A stretch of 64,000 nucleotides of DNA. It comes from Gleimia sp. 6138-11-ORH1 (GTDB lineage Bacteria; Actinomycetota; Actinomycetes; Actinomycetales; Actinomycetaceae). The stretch lies in NCBI RefSeq assembly GCF_024814355.1, contig NZ_JANUXV010000001.1, forward strand, positions 558,001 through 622,000. Direction: 5' to 3'. The notes below the pieces were generated by a model. It searched no databases and had not been told where the DNA came from. It saw nothing but the letters and a program-made list of their open reading frames with translations. Of the stretch, positions 46,178-56,174 are shown in pieces (positions within the stretch are counted from its first letter, which is position 1; the number at the start of each line of letters is the position of its first letter). Both the position numbers and the translations under genes were made by a program.

Positions 46178-49100
46178 CTATTCCCCTCCCGCGCGGCGTG
46201 CCAAACGATCCGCGTCATATTCTTGCAAAGTACGAATCTGGAACTGGCCGCGCCGCTCAACCTCAATCGCCTGCACCGCCGCAGAAAACGCCTGCAAAGT
46301 CGTCAAAACCGGCTTGCCCATACCCATCGCTGCAGAACGAATCTTATAACCATCCTGGCGGGAAGACTGTCCCTGCGGAGTATTGACTACCATCTGCACT
46401 TCCCCACTTTGAATCAAATCCAAAATAGTAGGCTCGCCCGGTAAACGCTCAGACTCCTTATGCACCAACTGCACATCAATGCCATTGCGACGCAAAACAG
46501 AAGCAGTACCCTCAGTTGCCAAAATCTTAAAACCCAGATCAACCATGCGTGAAGCTGGGAAAACCACCGAACGCTTATCCGCATCCGCAATGGAAATGAA
46601 GATAGTCCCGGACTTTGGTAGGCCGCCGTAAGCGCCGTGTTGGCTCTTCGCGAACGCCGCTGGGAAAGACAGGTCCTTCCCCATCACCTCTCCGGTTGAA
46701 CGCATTTCGGGACCTAAAATAGTATCCACAATCATGCCGTTCTTATCGCGGAAGCGGTTAAATGGCAGCACTGCTGCTTTCACAGAAATCGGCTCATCCA
46801 AGTCTACGAAAGAAGCATCCTGCGCTGGCAGTTCCCCGCTGGCACGCAGCTGGGCGATGGTGGCGCCCAACTGGATTTTCGCAGCTGCGCGGGCCAGGGA
46901 AACCCCCAGGGCCTTGGATGCAAAAGGCACCGTGCGCGAAGCTCGTGGGTTGGCTTCAATCACGTACAAAACGCCAGAAACCAGGGCGAACTGAATGTTC
47001 AGCAGGCCGCGTACACCCACGCCCTCGGCAATCGCGCGCGTAGATTTCACGATTTGCTCAATCTGCCGGGAAGAAAGCGTCATCGGGGGCATCACGCAAG
47101 CAGAATCGCCAGAGTGAATCCCCGCTTCTTCAATATGCTCCATAATCCCACCCATAAACAGGTCGGTACCGTCAAACAGGGCGTCCACGTCAATTTCCAC
47201 CGCGTTATCTAAGAAACGATCGATTAGCAGCGGCCCATTTTCAAAAGCATCACCTAAACGTTCCAAATAGCCGAGCATACCCGGCTCATCGTAAACGATT
47301 TCCATGCCGCGTCCGCCCAAAACAAAAGATGGGCGCGCCAACACCGGATAACCCACCTGCGCGGCGGCTGCCACGGCCGAGGCCGGAGAAAGTGCTGTTG
47401 CATGTGCCGGGGAAGGTAGTTGAGCTTCTTCCAAAACTCTTCCAAAAAGTTCCCGATCCTCAGCTAAAGCAATCGCCTGTGGGCTGGTCCCCACAATCGG
47501 CACCCCGGCTTTTTCGAGTTCTTCTGCCAAAGAAAGTGGCGTTTGCCCGCCCAGTTGCACCAAGACTCCCTTTATTGGACCAGCTTGTTTTTCCGCGTAA
47601 TACACCTCGAGGACGTCCTCTAAGGTAAGTGGTTCAAAATAGAGCCGATCAGATATATCAAAGTCAGTGGAAACTGTCTCCGGATTGCAGTTAATCATGA
47701 TAGTTTCGTACTTTTCACGCAAAGCTAAAGTAGCGTGCACACACGAGTAGTCAAACTCAATCCCCTGCCCGATTCGGTTTGGGCCAGAACCTAGGATAAT
47801 GACCGCTTCTCTTTCCCGCGGTTTTACTTCCGTAACTTCATCGTAGGAAGAATAGAAGTATGGGGTTGTAGCTTGGAATTCGCCGGCGCAAGTATCCACC
47901 GCTTTGTAAACTGGGCGGAGGTTGAATGCTCCGCGCAGTTGTCGCACCACTTCTTCAGATAGATTCCGTAAAGAAGCAATCTGCCGGTCAGAAAAACCGT
48001 ACTTTTTCGCTTTGTGGAGGATTTGCGCGGTAAGTGCCGGCACAGTTGCTACCTCGGTAGCAATTTGATTAAGCTGCTGGATTTGGTTAATGAACCAAGG
48101 GTCGATTGCTGTGGCAGCGTGTACCTGTGTTAAAGAAGCCCCGCCGCGCAAAGCCTGTTGGACCTGCACTAAACGCTGTTCAGTTGGGGTGGTGGCAGCT
48201 TCTAAAAGAACTTCAACTTCTTCAGGGGTGGGCGCTGGCCCGTCCCAGTGGAAAGTAACTCCCTTTTTGTCGATGGAGCGTAAGGCTTTTTGTAAGGCTT
48301 CGGTGAAGCTACGTCCCAGCGCCATAGCTTCTCCTACTGACTTCATTGAGGTAGTTAAGGTTGGGTCTGAAGCTGGGAACTTCTCAAATGCAAAACGGGG
48401 TACTTTAACCACAATATAGTCCACTGCTGGTGAATCTGCCGCCGTTTTTTCCGCAACCAGGTCATTGGGAATTTCATCTAAGTTATATCCCAATGCCAAA
48501 CGGGTAGCGATCTTAGCGATCGGATAACCGGTAGCTTTAGAAGCCAAGGCAGAAGAACGCGAAACTCGCGGGTTCATTTCGATTACCACTACCCTGCCGT
48601 TAGTTGGGTGAATCGCGAACTGAAGGTTACAGCCTGCTTGATTTACCCCCACTCCAGCAACAATGTCGGCACCAATTTTAACCAGGTGGGCGATTTCGTC
48701 CCCGGTCAGAGTCAGTGCCGGAGCAATCGTGATTGAATCGCCGGTGTGCACCCCCATTGGGTCTACGTTTTCAATCGAGCAGATAGGAATGCAACGACCA
48801 GTCCGGTCCCGGACAACTTCCAACTCGATTTCTTTCCACCCCAAGATTGATTCTTCTAACAGCACTTCACTGGTTAGAGAGTTCTGCAAGCCAGCCCCGG
48901 CAAAGCGCCGTAATTCGGTCTCATTATGAGCAAATCCTGACCCTAATCCGCCCATGGTAAAAGAAGGGCGCACTACCAGCGGGTATCCGAGGGTTTCTGC
49001 AGCTTCCAAACATTCTTCCATGCTGTGGGCAACTACAGAGCGGGCCACTTCAGCTCCGCAGGCCTCTACAATTTTACGGAACTCGTCCCGATCTTCTCCG

Positions 49101-49474
49101 GCGCGAATTACCTCAGCGTCAGCTCCGATTAGCTCCACTCCGTACTCTTCTAAAACCCCTGCTTCAACCAGTGCCATAGCAGCGTTTAATGCCGTTTGCC
49201 CACCCAGGGTAGGTAAGATCGCATCAGGGCGTTCTTTTTCGATGATTTTTCGGATGGTTCCTACATTAATTGGCTCCACATAGGTGGCATCTGCCATAGC
49301 TGGATCGGTCATGATCGTAGCTGGGTTAGAGTTGATTAGAACAACCCGGATTCCCTCATCTTTTAGGATTCGACAAGCCTGGGTACCTGAATAGTCGAAT
49401 TCGCAGGCTTGCCCAATCACGATAGGGCCAGAGCCGATTACCAGAACGGATTTAATGTCAGTGCGCAGTGGCAT
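46178..49474 (-). CDS. carB: Carbamoyl-phosphate synthase large subunit
   Basis: Full-length CarB of 1098 residues. Two ATP-grasp halves are present: [30 protein letters not shown] at the start with [10 protein letters not shown], and the second with [24 protein letters not shown] and [26 protein letters not shown] and [11 protein letters not shown] mark the active sites, and a C-terminal MGS-like allosteric domain begins near 955 ([23 protein letters not shown]). Nothing in the synthetase domains looks damaged. The start overlaps the carA stop by 1 nt (TAATG). Its partner carA lacks the glutaminase, so the ammonia source is open. Confidence 0.97.
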   Translation of the reverse strand: MPLRTDIKSVLVIGSGPIVIGQACEFDYSGTQACRILKDEGIRVVLINSNPATIMTDPAMADATYVEPINVGTIRKIIEKERPDAILPTLGGQTALNAAMALVEAGVLEEYGVELIGADAEVIRAGEDRDEFRKIVEACGAEVARSVVAHSMEECLEAAETLGYPLVVRPSFTMGGLGSGFAHNETELRRFAGAGLQNSLTSEVLLEESILGWKEIELEVVRDRTGRCIPICSIENVDPMGVHTGDSITIAPALTLTGDEIAHLVKIGADIVAGVGVNQAGCNLQFAIHPTNGRVVVIEMNPRVSRSSALASKATGYPIAKIATRLALGYNLDEIPNDLVAEKTAADSPAVDYIVVKVPRFAFEKFPASDPTLTTSMKSVGEAMALGRSFTEALQKALRSIDKKGVTFHWDGPAPTPEEVEVLLEAATTPTEQRLVQVQQALRGGASLTQVHAATAIDPWFINQIQQLNQIATEVATVPALTAQILHKAKKYGFSDRQIASLRNLSEEVVRQLRGAFNLRPVYKAVDTCAGEFQATTPYFYSSYDEVTEVKPREREAVIILGSGPNRIGQGIEFDYSCVHATLALREKYETIMINCNPETVSTDFDISDRLYFEPLTLEDVLEVYYAEKQAGPIKGVLVQLGGQTPLSLAEELEKAGVPIVGTSPQAIALAEDRELFGRVLEEAQLPSPAHATALSPASAVAAAAQVGYPVLARPSFVLGGRGMEIVYDEPGMLGYLERLGDAFENGPLLIDRFLDNAVEIDVDALFDGTDLFMGGIMEHIEEAGIHSGDSACVMPPMTLSSRQIEQIVKSTRAIAEGVGVRGLLNIQFALVSGVLYVIEANPRASRTVPFASKALGVSLARAAAKIQLGATIAQLRASGELPAQDASFVDLDEPISVKAAVLPFNRFRDKNGMIVDTILGPEMRSTGEVMGKDLSFPAAFAKSQHGAYGGLPKSGTIFISIADADKRSVVFPASRMVDLGFKILATEGTASVLRRNGIDVQLVHKESERLPGEPTILDLIQSGEVQMVVNTPQGQSSRQDGYKIRSAAMGMGKPVLTTLQAFSAAVQAIEVERRGQFQIRTLQEYDADRLARRAGGE

Positions 49475-49974
49475 TAGATTTGCTCGCTTTCAATGACGCG
49501 GGTTACTAAGTCAGATTTGATGGACGCGGGGATTTTCGCGTTTCGCTCCAGGTTCCTCACCGTTTCTGGGAGGGCTAAGCCAGAGAAGATTCCTGCTTTT
49601 ACCGAGGGGTTTTGCTGTATCAGCTGTCTCACGGCGCGGGTATCGATTCCGCTGATCCCGATTACTTTATGGGAGCTAAGCTGAGGTTCTAACTCTGCTT
49701 CTGCCGTCCAGTTTGAGACGATTTGGGCAGGTTCGCGCACAATCATTCCAGCAGCCAAATAGGCGCCGTTTCCGCGGGCTCCCACGTTCCCAATATGCGG
49801 GCTGGTGGATAACACCAGTTTTCCTTTATTTTCTGGTTTACGGAGTGCTTCTTCATATCCGCTGATAGTTGCGTCAACTACCACCGCTCCAGTAGTTACG
49901 CCTTTTTTCCCCCAGGCAAACCCGCGGAAAATAGTTCCATTTGTGAAAACTAGCAGTGCGTCTGTGGTTGTCAT
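49474..49974 (-). CDS. carA: CarA N-terminal domain only; glutaminase domain absent
   Basis: A 166-residue protein matching the N-terminal domain of carbamoyl-phosphate synthase small subunit: [49 protein letters not shown] and [14 protein letters not shown]. It ends near residue 150 of E. coli CarA with [15 protein letters not shown]. Full CarA is about 380 residues; the class I glutamine amidotransferase domain with its Cys-His-Glu triad is missing. There is no room for it: the stop overlaps the carB start, and the start overlaps the pyrC stop by ATGA. It should still dock on CarB. CPSase here would need free ammonia or a glutaminase encoded elsewhere. Confidence 0.93.
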   Translation of the reverse strand: MTTTDALLVFTNGTIFRGFAWGKKGVTTGAVVVDATISGYEEALRKPENKGKLVLSTSPHIGNVGARGNGAYLAAGMIVREPAQIVSNWTAEAELEPQLSSHKVIGISGIDTRAVRQLIQQNPSVKAGIFSGLALPETVRNLERNAKIPASIKSDLVTRVIESEQI

Positions 49975-51287
49975 CGGTTTTCCTTTGCCACTGGTTTTGC
50001 GTCAAATACGGTGAAGTCACCGTTGTACATGGTGTACATGACTTGTCCGTCCAGGTTCTCCCCAACAAACGGAGTATTGGTTGAACGAGTCCACTGAGTG
50101 GCGGGATCAATCCGGCGAACTACGGTGGGGTCTACAAAAGTCAGGTGTGCGGGGGCTCCTACTGCGATTCGGTGGCCTTGCTGCGCGACTTGCCCAATTT
50201 TTGCGGGGGCTTCAGATAGGACTCGAGCCACGTCTTGCCAGCTCATTCGCCCGGTTTTCACCATGGTGGTGATGATTACTGGGAGGGCGGTTTCTAAACC
50301 GGTCATTCCAAAAGCGCCGGCCTGCCACTCGCAATCTTTCTTTTCTAACGGATGCGGGGCATGGTCGGTACCTACGATGTCAATGGTGCCATCGGCTAAT
50401 CCGGCGCGTAGCGCTTCTACGTCTTCTTGGGTGCGTAGGGGCGGATTGACTTTATAGAGAGGGTTGTAGCTGCAAGCCAGGTCTTCGGTGAGGAAAAGGT
50501 GATGTGGGGTGGCTTCTGCGGTTACTCGCACGCCCATTGATTTTGCCCAGCGGATTAGTTCTACTGAACCGGCGGTGGAAACGTGGCAGACGTGCAGGCG
50601 CGAGTCTACATGCTTTGCTAAAGCAATATCGCGGGCAATGATGGCTTCTTCAGCTACTGCTGGCCAGCCAGCCAAGCCGAGTTTAGCTGAGAGTGGGCTC
50701 TCATTCATTTGGGCTTCGGCAGTTAGGTTAGGGTCTTGTGCGTGCTGTGCGATCACCCCGTTAAAGGTTTTCACGTACTCTAATGCTCTGCGCATTAAGA
50801 GTGAATCTGAAACGCACATGCCGTCATCAGAGAATACTCTTACTCGTGCTTTTGAGCTGGCCATACCACTCATGGCGGAAAGTTGTTTACCTTCCAAACC
50901 ACGGGTGACTGCCCCAACTGGGCGGACTTGTAACCATCCGGCTGCGTCCCCTAATGCCTGTACTTGTTCAACAACTGAGGCGGTGTCTGCCACTGGGTTG
51001 GTATTTGCCATGGCGTGTACGCAGGTGTAGCCCCCTACTGCTCCGGCGCGGGTTCCGGTGTAGACAGTTTCAGCGTCTTCTTGTCCGGGTTCGCGCAGGT
51101 GGGTGTGCAGGTCCACTAAACCGGGGAGGGCAATTAGTCCGCTGGCATCAATTACTTTTGCTTTTCCGAGGGCGTCGCGGGCAGCTTTTCCGATGGCTAT
51201 GATCTTTCCATCGGCAACAGCAATATCGGTGTTCTTTTCTCCGTAGGGTGCTACTGCGGTGATTAAGTATTGTTTGTTTTTAGACAT
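49971..51287 (-). CDS. pyrC: Dihydroorotase
   Basis: Class I (long) dihydroorotase of 438 residues, closing carbamoyl aspartate to dihydroorotate. Metal ligands are in [20 protein letters not shown] (HxH), and [18 protein letters not shown] and TPHHLFL follow. [15 protein letters not shown] carries the catalytic Asp. The N-terminus is the usual beta-rich domain ([29 protein letters not shown]). It overlaps pyrB by 8 bp and carA by 4 bp, so it is within a tightly coupled operon. Confidence 0.95.
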   Translation of the reverse strand: MSKNKQYLITAVAPYGEKNTDIAVADGKIIAIGKAARDALGKAKVIDASGLIALPGLVDLHTHLREPGQEDAETVYTGTRAGAVGGYTCVHAMANTNPVADTASVVEQVQALGDAAGWLQVRPVGAVTRGLEGKQLSAMSGMASSKARVRVFSDDGMCVSDSLLMRRALEYVKTFNGVIAQHAQDPNLTAEAQMNESPLSAKLGLAGWPAVAEEAIIARDIALAKHVDSRLHVCHVSTAGSVELIRWAKSMGVRVTAEATPHHLFLTEDLACSYNPLYKVNPPLRTQEDVEALRAGLADGTIDIVGTDHAPHPLEKKDCEWQAGAFGMTGLETALPVIITTMVKTGRMSWQDVARVLSEAPAKIGQVAQQGHRIAVGAPAHLTFVDPTVVRRIDPATQWTRSTNTPFVGENLDGQVMYTMYNGDFTVFDAKPVAKENR

Positions 51288-52251
51288 GGTTTTCTCCAGT
51301 TCCAGCTAGAAGGAGATAGAGGGACGCCATGCGCACGCTCACTCCGTTATTGACTTGTTCTACGATTACTGATTTAGGTGAGTCGGCAGCTTCAGCACAG
51401 ATTTCTAAACCGCGGTTCATTGGTCCGGGGTGCATGATGATTGTTTCGGGACGCAGTGATTTGAATCGTTCTAAATCTAATCCGTATTCGCGGTGGTATT
51501 CCGTGGGGGAAGGAAAGTATCCGCCCCCTAAAGAGGTCATGCGTTCTCTTTGGACTCGAAGCATCATCACTGCATCTGGTTCTTCACAAAGAGCCTGATC
51601 TAAGTTGTAGACAACTTTGCAGGGCCAAGTTTCCACTCCTACCGGCACCAGGGTGGGAGGCGCAACTAGGGTTACGCTGGCTCCCAGGAGGGTAAGTAAA
51701 TCGACGTTTGAACGGGCAACTCGGGAATGAAGGATGTCTCCTACGATTACTACTTTTGCACCTTTTAAGTCAGTTCCCTGGGTTGGGCTGCTACCGTCTG
51801 CCTGATAGTAGCGTCGTAGGGTCATGGCGTCTAAAAGTGCTTGGGTGGGATGTTGGTGGGTTCCGTCTCCGGCGTTAAGAATCGGACAGTCAATCCAACC
51901 TGCGTAGGCTAGGCGGTGGGCTGCGCCGGAGGCAGGGTGGCGGATAATTACCGCATCCGCTCCCATTGCTTGTAGGGTGAGCGCTGTGTCTTTGAGGGAT
52001 TCGCCTTTAGAAACTGATGAGCCTTTGGCGGCGAAGTTAATCACGTCTGCGGAGAGTCGTTTTGCGGCTGCTTCAAAGGAAAGTCGAGTGCGTGTTGAGT
52101 CTTCGTAAAAGAGATTTACGACTGTTTTTCCTCTGAGTGTGGGGAGTTTTTTTATTGCGCGCACTTGGGTGCTGGCCATTTCTTCAGCAGTGTCAAGTAG
52201 GTTAATGGCTTCCTCATAGGATAGGTCTGAGATATCGATTAAGTGTTTCAT
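51280..52251 (-). CDS. pyrB: Aspartate carbamoyltransferase catalytic subunit
   Basis: Uses carbamoyl phosphate and aspartate to make carbamoyl aspartate. The 323-residue chain has the carbamoyl-phosphate site [57 protein letters not shown] and [11 protein letters not shown]. No pyrI regulatory gene is present, as usual in Actinobacteria. The gene overlaps pyrR by 4 bp (ATGA), so both are coupled. Confidence 0.96.
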   Translation of the reverse strand: MKHLIDISDLSYEEAINLLDTAEEMASTQVRAIKKLPTLRGKTVVNLFYEDSTRTRLSFEAAAKRLSADVINFAAKGSSVSKGESLKDTALTLQAMGADAVIIRHPASGAAHRLAYAGWIDCPILNAGDGTHQHPTQALLDAMTLRRYYQADGSSPTQGTDLKGAKVVIVGDILHSRVARSNVDLLTLLGASVTLVAPPTLVPVGVETWPCKVVYNLDQALCEEPDAVMMLRVQRERMTSLGGGYFPSPTEYHREYGLDLERFKSLRPETIIMHPGPMNRGLEICAEAADSPKSVIVEQVNNGVSVRMASLYLLLAGTGENHV

Positions 52252-52790
52252 GCTGCACCTGTGATTACTACTGAGTTAGTTCCGTCTATTTCTTCGCAGT
52301 TGATGGTGACAATTTCTTGTCGCGAGGTGGGGAGATTTTTTCCGATAAAGTCAGGGCGGATCGGTAGTTCGCGGTGGCCCCTATCAACTAGTACGGCTAG
52401 CTGTACTATTGAGGGTCTTCCCAAGGCGAATAATGCGTCTAAAGCAGCTTTGGCGGTGCGTCCGGTGTAGAGTACGTCGTCTACCAGTACTACGCGTTTA
52501 TTTTCAATTCCGCTTACGGGAATCTCAGTTGGGTGTGGCAGCCTGGTGGGTTGTTTTGCCAGGTCGTCTCGGTACATGGTGGTATCTAGGGTACCTACCT
52601 GCACTGGACGGGAAGTGATTTCGGCTATTTTTCCTCCGATCCGTTTGGCTAGGATTTCCCCGCGGGTGGGGATTCCCAGAATTACCAGTTCGGATATGGC
52701 ATCGGAGTATTCGATGATTTCATAGGAGATACGGGTGAGTGCCCGATTCATTTCGTCCTCGTTGAGGACTATTTTTGTGCGGCGATTCAT
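52248..52790 (-). CDS. pyrR: Pyrimidine operon regulator PyrR
   Basis: Bifunctional RNA-binding regulator/uracil phosphoribosyltransferase of 180 residues. The PRPP loop [22 protein letters not shown] and [10 protein letters not shown] at the N-terminus are typical, and [16 protein letters not shown] matches the RNA-binding face of PyrR. It is the first gene of the pyr operon. A PyrR-binding-like sequence lies in its leader just upstream of its ribosome binding site (AAGGAG), indicating autogenous translational control. Confidence 0.95.
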   Translation of the reverse strand: MNRRTKIVLNEDEMNRALTRISYEIIEYSDAISELVILGIPTRGEILAKRIGGKIAEITSRPVQVGTLDTTMYRDDLAKQPTRLPHPTEIPVSGIENKRVVLVDDVLYTGRTAKAALDALFALGRPSIVQLAVLVDRGHRELPIRPDFIGKNLPTSRQEIVTINCEEIDGTNSVVITGAA

Positions 52791-52805
52791 GCCGGCTCCT
52801 TCCCC

Positions 52806-52817
52806 GCCTCTCTGGAC
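52806..52817 (-). promoter_or_regulatory. PyrR-binding sequence in the pyr leader
   Basis: On the minus strand GTCCAGAGAGGC matches the conserved core of PyrR-binding RNA loops (roughly UCCNGNGAGG). It lies 5 nt upstream of the AAGGAG ribosome binding site, which is itself 5 nt before the pyrR ATG. A complex of PyrR with UMP bound here would block translation initiation, as in the mycobacterial model. Confidence 0.75.
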
Positions 52818-52845
52818 GGACTTAAAGGATTTTATTAGGTTATTT

Positions 52846-52879
52846 TAATGCCCGAAGTAATTGAATACTTCGGGCATTA
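52846..52879. terminator. Hairpin between nusB and pyrR
   Basis: A perfect 14-bp stem, TAATGCCCGAAGTA with TACTTCGGGCATTA, and a 6-nt loop, 4 bp after the nusB stop. It probably ends the aro-efp-nusB transcript and separates it from the pyr operon. The minus-strand 3' flank is A-rich rather than T-rich. Confidence 0.7.
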
Positions 52880-52882
52880 GGA

Positions 52883-53428
52883 TTAATTGTCTGGGCTTTC
52901 GTACTCAGAAAGTACTTCATCCAGGTCGATGAATTCCTCAGGGTCTTCATCAATTGCGAAAGCTGCTTCAATGGCCGCATCAGCTTCATGTACGTTACTG
53001 GAATCGCGTCGTACTGCGTCTAATATGGCATTGACTAAAGCAGGTGAATCATCTGTAGAGATTTTCCGCGTGATTCGGACAGCTTCATCAATCGCGGTAA
53101 TATCGGGAACTGTTTCGTTCCAAATAATTTCCCAGGTGGCGACTCTTAAGATAGCTCGGTCCACTGCGGGGAGTCTAAAGAAGCTCCGTCCCGTGGTGTG
53201 TGTTTCTAGAAGCGAGTCAATCTCGTTAAGGTGGTCGCGCACGCCCTCGACAATTTCAATCGAGTATTCGGGAAGTGGAGTTTGTGCTGCCGTGATTTCT
53301 TTACGTTCGGTGAGCATTTTGTCAATGCCTGCCGGCGTATCTGCACGTCCTCGTTGATCGGCTTCGAAAATCGTGTCGATGGCACGTTTTCTTGCTCGGG
53401 TCCGAGATGAAAATCCGCGGTTGCTCAT
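52883..53428 (-). CDS. nusB: Transcription antitermination factor NusB
   Basis: NusB of 181 residues, binding boxA RNA with NusE in rRNA antitermination. It opens SRTRARKRAIDTIFEADQRG and has the conserved RLPAVDRAILRVATWEIIWNETVPDITAIDEAVRITRKISTDDSPALVNAILDAV. A C-terminal acidic tail (AFAIDEDPEEFIDLDEVLSEYE) of about 30 residues is longer than in E. coli. It starts at the efp stop (shared base 53428), so the two are coupled. Confidence 0.95.
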   Translation of the reverse strand: MSNRGFSSRTRARKRAIDTIFEADQRGRADTPAGIDKMLTERKEITAAQTPLPEYSIEIVEGVRDHLNEIDSLLETHTTGRSFFRLPAVDRAILRVATWEIIWNETVPDITAIDEAVRITRKISTDDSPALVNAILDAVRRDSSNVHEADAAIEAAFAIDEDPEEFIDLDEVLSEYESPDN

Positions 53429-53991
53429 TAGTCGTTTACTCGTCCTGCGTATTCGCCGGTGCGGGTGTCCACCTTGATACGGGTTCCCTGTTCGATAAAC
53501 AGTGGCACCTGAATGTCAGCTCCGGTTTCTAAAGTGGCTGGCTTGGTGCCGGCGTTGGAGCGGTCTCCTTGTAAACCTGGTTCAGTGTAGGTGATTTCCA
53601 AGACTACGGTGGCGGGGAGTTCAATGAAGAGAACTTCACCTTCGTGGAGGGAGACGATAACGTTCTGGTTTTCCACCATGTAGTTCTTTGCGTCGCCTAC
53701 GGTTTGTGCGGAAACTAGGATCTGATCGTAGGTGGATACGTCCATGAATACGTAGTCAGCACCGTCTTGGTAGAGGTAGGTCATGTCGCGACGGTCTACG
53801 GTGGCGGTTTCTACTTTTAGTCCGGCGTTGAAGGTCTGGTCTTTGATTTTTCCAGAGAGTACGTTCTTTAGCTTGGTGCGGACGAAAGCTGGGCCTTTAC
53901 CTGGTTTCACGTGTTGAAATTCGATTACTGACCACAGTTGGTTGTCGATTTTCAGGACCATACCGTTCTTAAGATCGTTAGTTGTTGCCAT
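53428..53991 (-). CDS. efp: Elongation factor P
   Basis: Translation factor of 187 residues that rescues ribosomes at polyproline. It starts [43 protein letters not shown], where the PGKG loop holds the Lys at the tip. The C-terminal OB domain has [44 protein letters not shown]. All three domains are present. The organism encodes polyproline-rich linkers such as in the 57848 gene, for which EF-P is useful (inference). Confidence 0.96.
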   Translation of the reverse strand: MATTNDLKNGMVLKIDNQLWSVIEFQHVKPGKGPAFVRTKLKNVLSGKIKDQTFNAGLKVETATVDRRDMTYLYQDGADYVFMDVSTYDQILVSAQTVGDAKNYMVENQNVIVSLHEGEVLFIELPATVVLEITYTEPGLQGDRSNAGTKPATLETGADIQVPLFIEQGTRIKVDTRTGEYAGRVND

Positions 53992-54065
53992 TCGGTTTAC
54001 CTCATAACTCGTTTACCCCATAGGCTGCTATGGAGATTTTATCATCGGTCATAGAATACCTTGTT

Positions 54066-54584
54066 TTAGCTTAATAATGCGACTACACGCGGGGCAACCA
54101 GGTGCGGTTTTGTTAAAGATGTGTCGATTTTCTCATCTGCTAGTTCCGCGTAGGTTTGCCGATAGGCTTCTACGAGGAGCCGGAAGGTGCGTCGCGTGGG
54201 GCCTAAACTAATCGAGCGGGGCGCGTTTAGGCCGGTGCGCTGGGCTAAAGTATTGAAATCTGCGTAGAGTTCAAGTATTTTCACGCCTTGGTGTTTAAGT
54301 TCCTTTAGTTTTTCTTGGACTTTTGGTTGTATCGCTGCATCTGGTGAGAGGACGACTATTCCAGTTTGTTTTAGGGCAGCCAGGGCTCCTGCTTGCAACT
54401 GGTGTTCTTGCGTTTGGGTAGTTTCTCTGACTGCTAATAGTTCTGGACTTTGTCCTGATAGTTTAGCCGTGTAGTGGGCAGATTCGTGGAGTGGAAGTCC
54501 CAGTTGCGTGGCAACTGCTTGAGCAACTTCTGTTTTCCCAGCCCCACTAACCCCGATAATAACCAGATTTGGTTTATTTTCCAT
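54066..54584 (-). CDS. Shikimate-kinase-like P-loop protein, substrate site degenerate
   Basis: A 172-residue P-loop protein in the aro cluster, directly after aroB (1-bp spacing). It has the P-loop IIGVSGAGKTEVAQAVATQLG and a late segment PTRRTFRLLVEAYRQTYAELADEKIDT, which matches the shikimate kinase lid/adenine region. The shikimate-binding Asp (LDxxI), Arg (FRxxE) and GGG motif of true AroK are not found, the GGG position reading VLSPDAA. It is therefore a paralogue with a different or lost substrate. In related genomes this position after aroB is often taken by aroQ, which is absent here. Confidence 0.7.
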   Translation of the reverse strand: MENKPNLVIIGVSGAGKTEVAQAVATQLGLPLHESAHYTAKLSGQSPELLAVRETTQTQEHQLQAGALAALKQTGIVVLSPDAAIQPKVQEKLKELKHQGVKILELYADFNTLAQRTGLNAPRSISLGPTRRTFRLLVEAYRQTYAELADEKIDTSLTKPHLVAPRVVALLS

Positions 54585-54585
54585 A

Positions 54586-55644
54586 TTATTTTCTTTCCAA
54601 GGTAGCTTTTATTTGCGCTGTTTCAACACTGCGAACAATAGTTCGTTGCGGTGAGCAAAGCACGAATCTTAACTTCCCATCACGAATTTTCTTATCGGTC
54701 TGCATTTGCGCGAGCAGTTCCGCTGGGGAATATTCTCTCCAGCTGGTAGGCAGACCTTGGGTTTCGATAATTTTCTGCTGTAGTTGCACCCATTGTTGGT
54801 CGGCGATTTTGAGTTCTTCTGCTAGTTTAGCGGCGAATATTATTCCGATTGCCACTGCTTCCCCGTGTTTAAGTTGGTAGTTAGAAATTTTCTCGAGGGC
54901 GTGCCCTAAGGTATGCCCATAGTTAAGAACTTCTCTTATCCCAGCTTCGTGGAAGTCTTGGCTGACGATCTTTGCTTTAACTTTTATGGCTCTTTTTATC
55001 AGTTCTGGTAGTGCTGCGGAAGTTACCCTAATCGGTTTTTGCATTAGCTCAGTTATTTTCGGATCGGCGATGAATCCGCATTTGATTATTTCAGCTAATC
55101 CGGCTGTGAATTCTTCAGTTGGTAGGGTTTTTAACAGACTTGGGTCGATTAGAACTGCGTGGGGTGAGTAAAAGGAACCTACCAGGTTTTTCCCTGCGCT
55201 TGTGTTAATCGCTGTTTTCCCACCAATTGCTGCATCTACCATTGCTAAAAGTGAGGTGGGGATATGAAGGAGTTTTATTCCTCTAAGCCAGGTAGCTGCG
55301 ATGAAGCCACCCAGATCGGTGACTGCTCCGCCGCCGAGGGTAATGATTAGATCATTGCGTTCCAGTTTAATTTGCCCGGCTCGATCCCAGGCTGTTTCAA
55401 GAACAGTTAGTGTTTTCCCAGCTTCCCCATCCGGTATCCAGATAGTTTCAGTTGAAATATTAAGCTCTTTAAGCTGTTTTTCCACTATCTGCTGGTAGTT
55501 TTTTAATGCTTTAACTGAGACGATTAGCGTTTTTTTACACGCGAGTTCGTTTATAAGTTGCGGAAGCAGGTTTTGTATTCCTTGTTCCGCGATTAGAACT
55601 TGATAGTCTCGTTCTGCTTTTACGGGAATACTTATTTCAAGCAT
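54586..55644 (-). CDS. aroB: 3-dehydroquinate synthase
   Basis: NAD- and metal-dependent second enzyme of the shikimate pathway, 352 residues. Family motifs: WIPDGEAGKTLTVLETAWD, IITLGGGAVTDLGGFIAATWLRGIKLLHIPTSLLAMVDAAIGGKTAIN, and metal-binding LNYGHTLGHALEK. It overlaps aroK by 8 bp and ends 1 bp before the kinase-like gene. Confidence 0.95.
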   Translation of the reverse strand: MLEISIPVKAERDYQVLIAEQGIQNLLPQLINELACKKTLIVSVKALKNYQQIVEKQLKELNISTETIWIPDGEAGKTLTVLETAWDRAGQIKLERNDLIITLGGGAVTDLGGFIAATWLRGIKLLHIPTSLLAMVDAAIGGKTAINTSAGKNLVGSFYSPHAVLIDPSLLKTLPTEEFTAGLAEIIKCGFIADPKITELMQKPIRVTSAALPELIKRAIKVKAKIVSQDFHEAGIREVLNYGHTLGHALEKISNYQLKHGEAVAIGIIFAAKLAEELKIADQQWVQLQQKIIETQGLPTSWREYSPAELLAQMQTDKKIRDGKLRFVLCSPQRTIVRSVETAQIKATLERK

Positions 55645-56173
55645 TTTTTGCTTTCAAGAGTTCATTCACGGCTTCTTCTAATACCAGCGTGTCTTCTTCT
55701 AAGGTGGCATCGCCAACGGGGATTGTCAGTGTGGCGACTTGTTTAAACCATTCTTGTCTGCGCACGTAGAGTTCTATTAGGTTTAGTTTTCTTTTTTCTA
55801 GGTCTGCTGCACTAAGCAGGGGGCGATTGTTGTCGTGTTTGACGCGATTCCAAAGTACTTCTAAGGGACAATCTAGGTAGATTACTTGCTGATTCATTAA
55901 GAATTCTCGGTTGGCGGCTCTTTCTACAACGCCCCCTCCGCAGGAGATGAAAGTTGGTGAAGTTACCTGCATATTTCGCAGCGCGGTTTCTTCTGCGTCT
56001 CTAAAGCGTATTTCAGATTCGGCGAAGAGTTTAGCGATCGTGGTTTGGGTCTGTTCTTCGATTAGGTTATCGAGGTCGATTTGTGTCCAGCCTAAATCTG
56101 CGGCTGCCTTTTGGGCAAGGGTAGTTTTACCGCTTCCTGGCATTCCCACGATGTAGATTACTGGGGTGGACAT
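55637..56173 (-). CDS. aroK: Shikimate kinase
   Basis: Phosphorylates shikimate at O3; 178 residues from the ATG at 56173 (MSTPVIYIVGMPGSG). This start lies 1 nt after the aroC stop (TGAaATG), while an upstream in-frame ATG would lie inside aroC. All functional residues are visible: P-loop GMPGSGKTT, Asp in IDLDNLI, Arg in IRFRDAEE, SCGGGVV, Arg in NRPLL and the lid YVRRQEWF. This is the genuine AroK, in contrast to the degenerate relative at 54066. Confidence 0.94.
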   Translation of the reverse strand: MSTPVIYIVGMPGSGKTTLAQKAAADLGWTQIDLDNLIEEQTQTTIAKLFAESEIRFRDAEETALRNMQVTSPTFISCGGGVVERAANREFLMNQQVIYLDCPLEVLWNRVKHDNNRPLLSAADLEKRKLNLIELYVRRQEWFKQVATLTIPVGDATLEEDTLVLEEAVNELLKAKNA

Positions 56174-56174
56174 T

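Noticed and set aside
49474-49974. carA shortened by a frameshift or a missed second exon-like piece
   Set aside because: The stop overlaps the carB start and the start overlaps pyrC, so there is no DNA left that could encode the amidotransferase domain in any frame.
52846-52879. PyrR-dependent attenuator hairpin (Bacillus type)
   Set aside because: The hairpin lies right after nusB, upstream of the PyrR site, and has no T-tract; the site near the ribosome binding site points to translational control instead.
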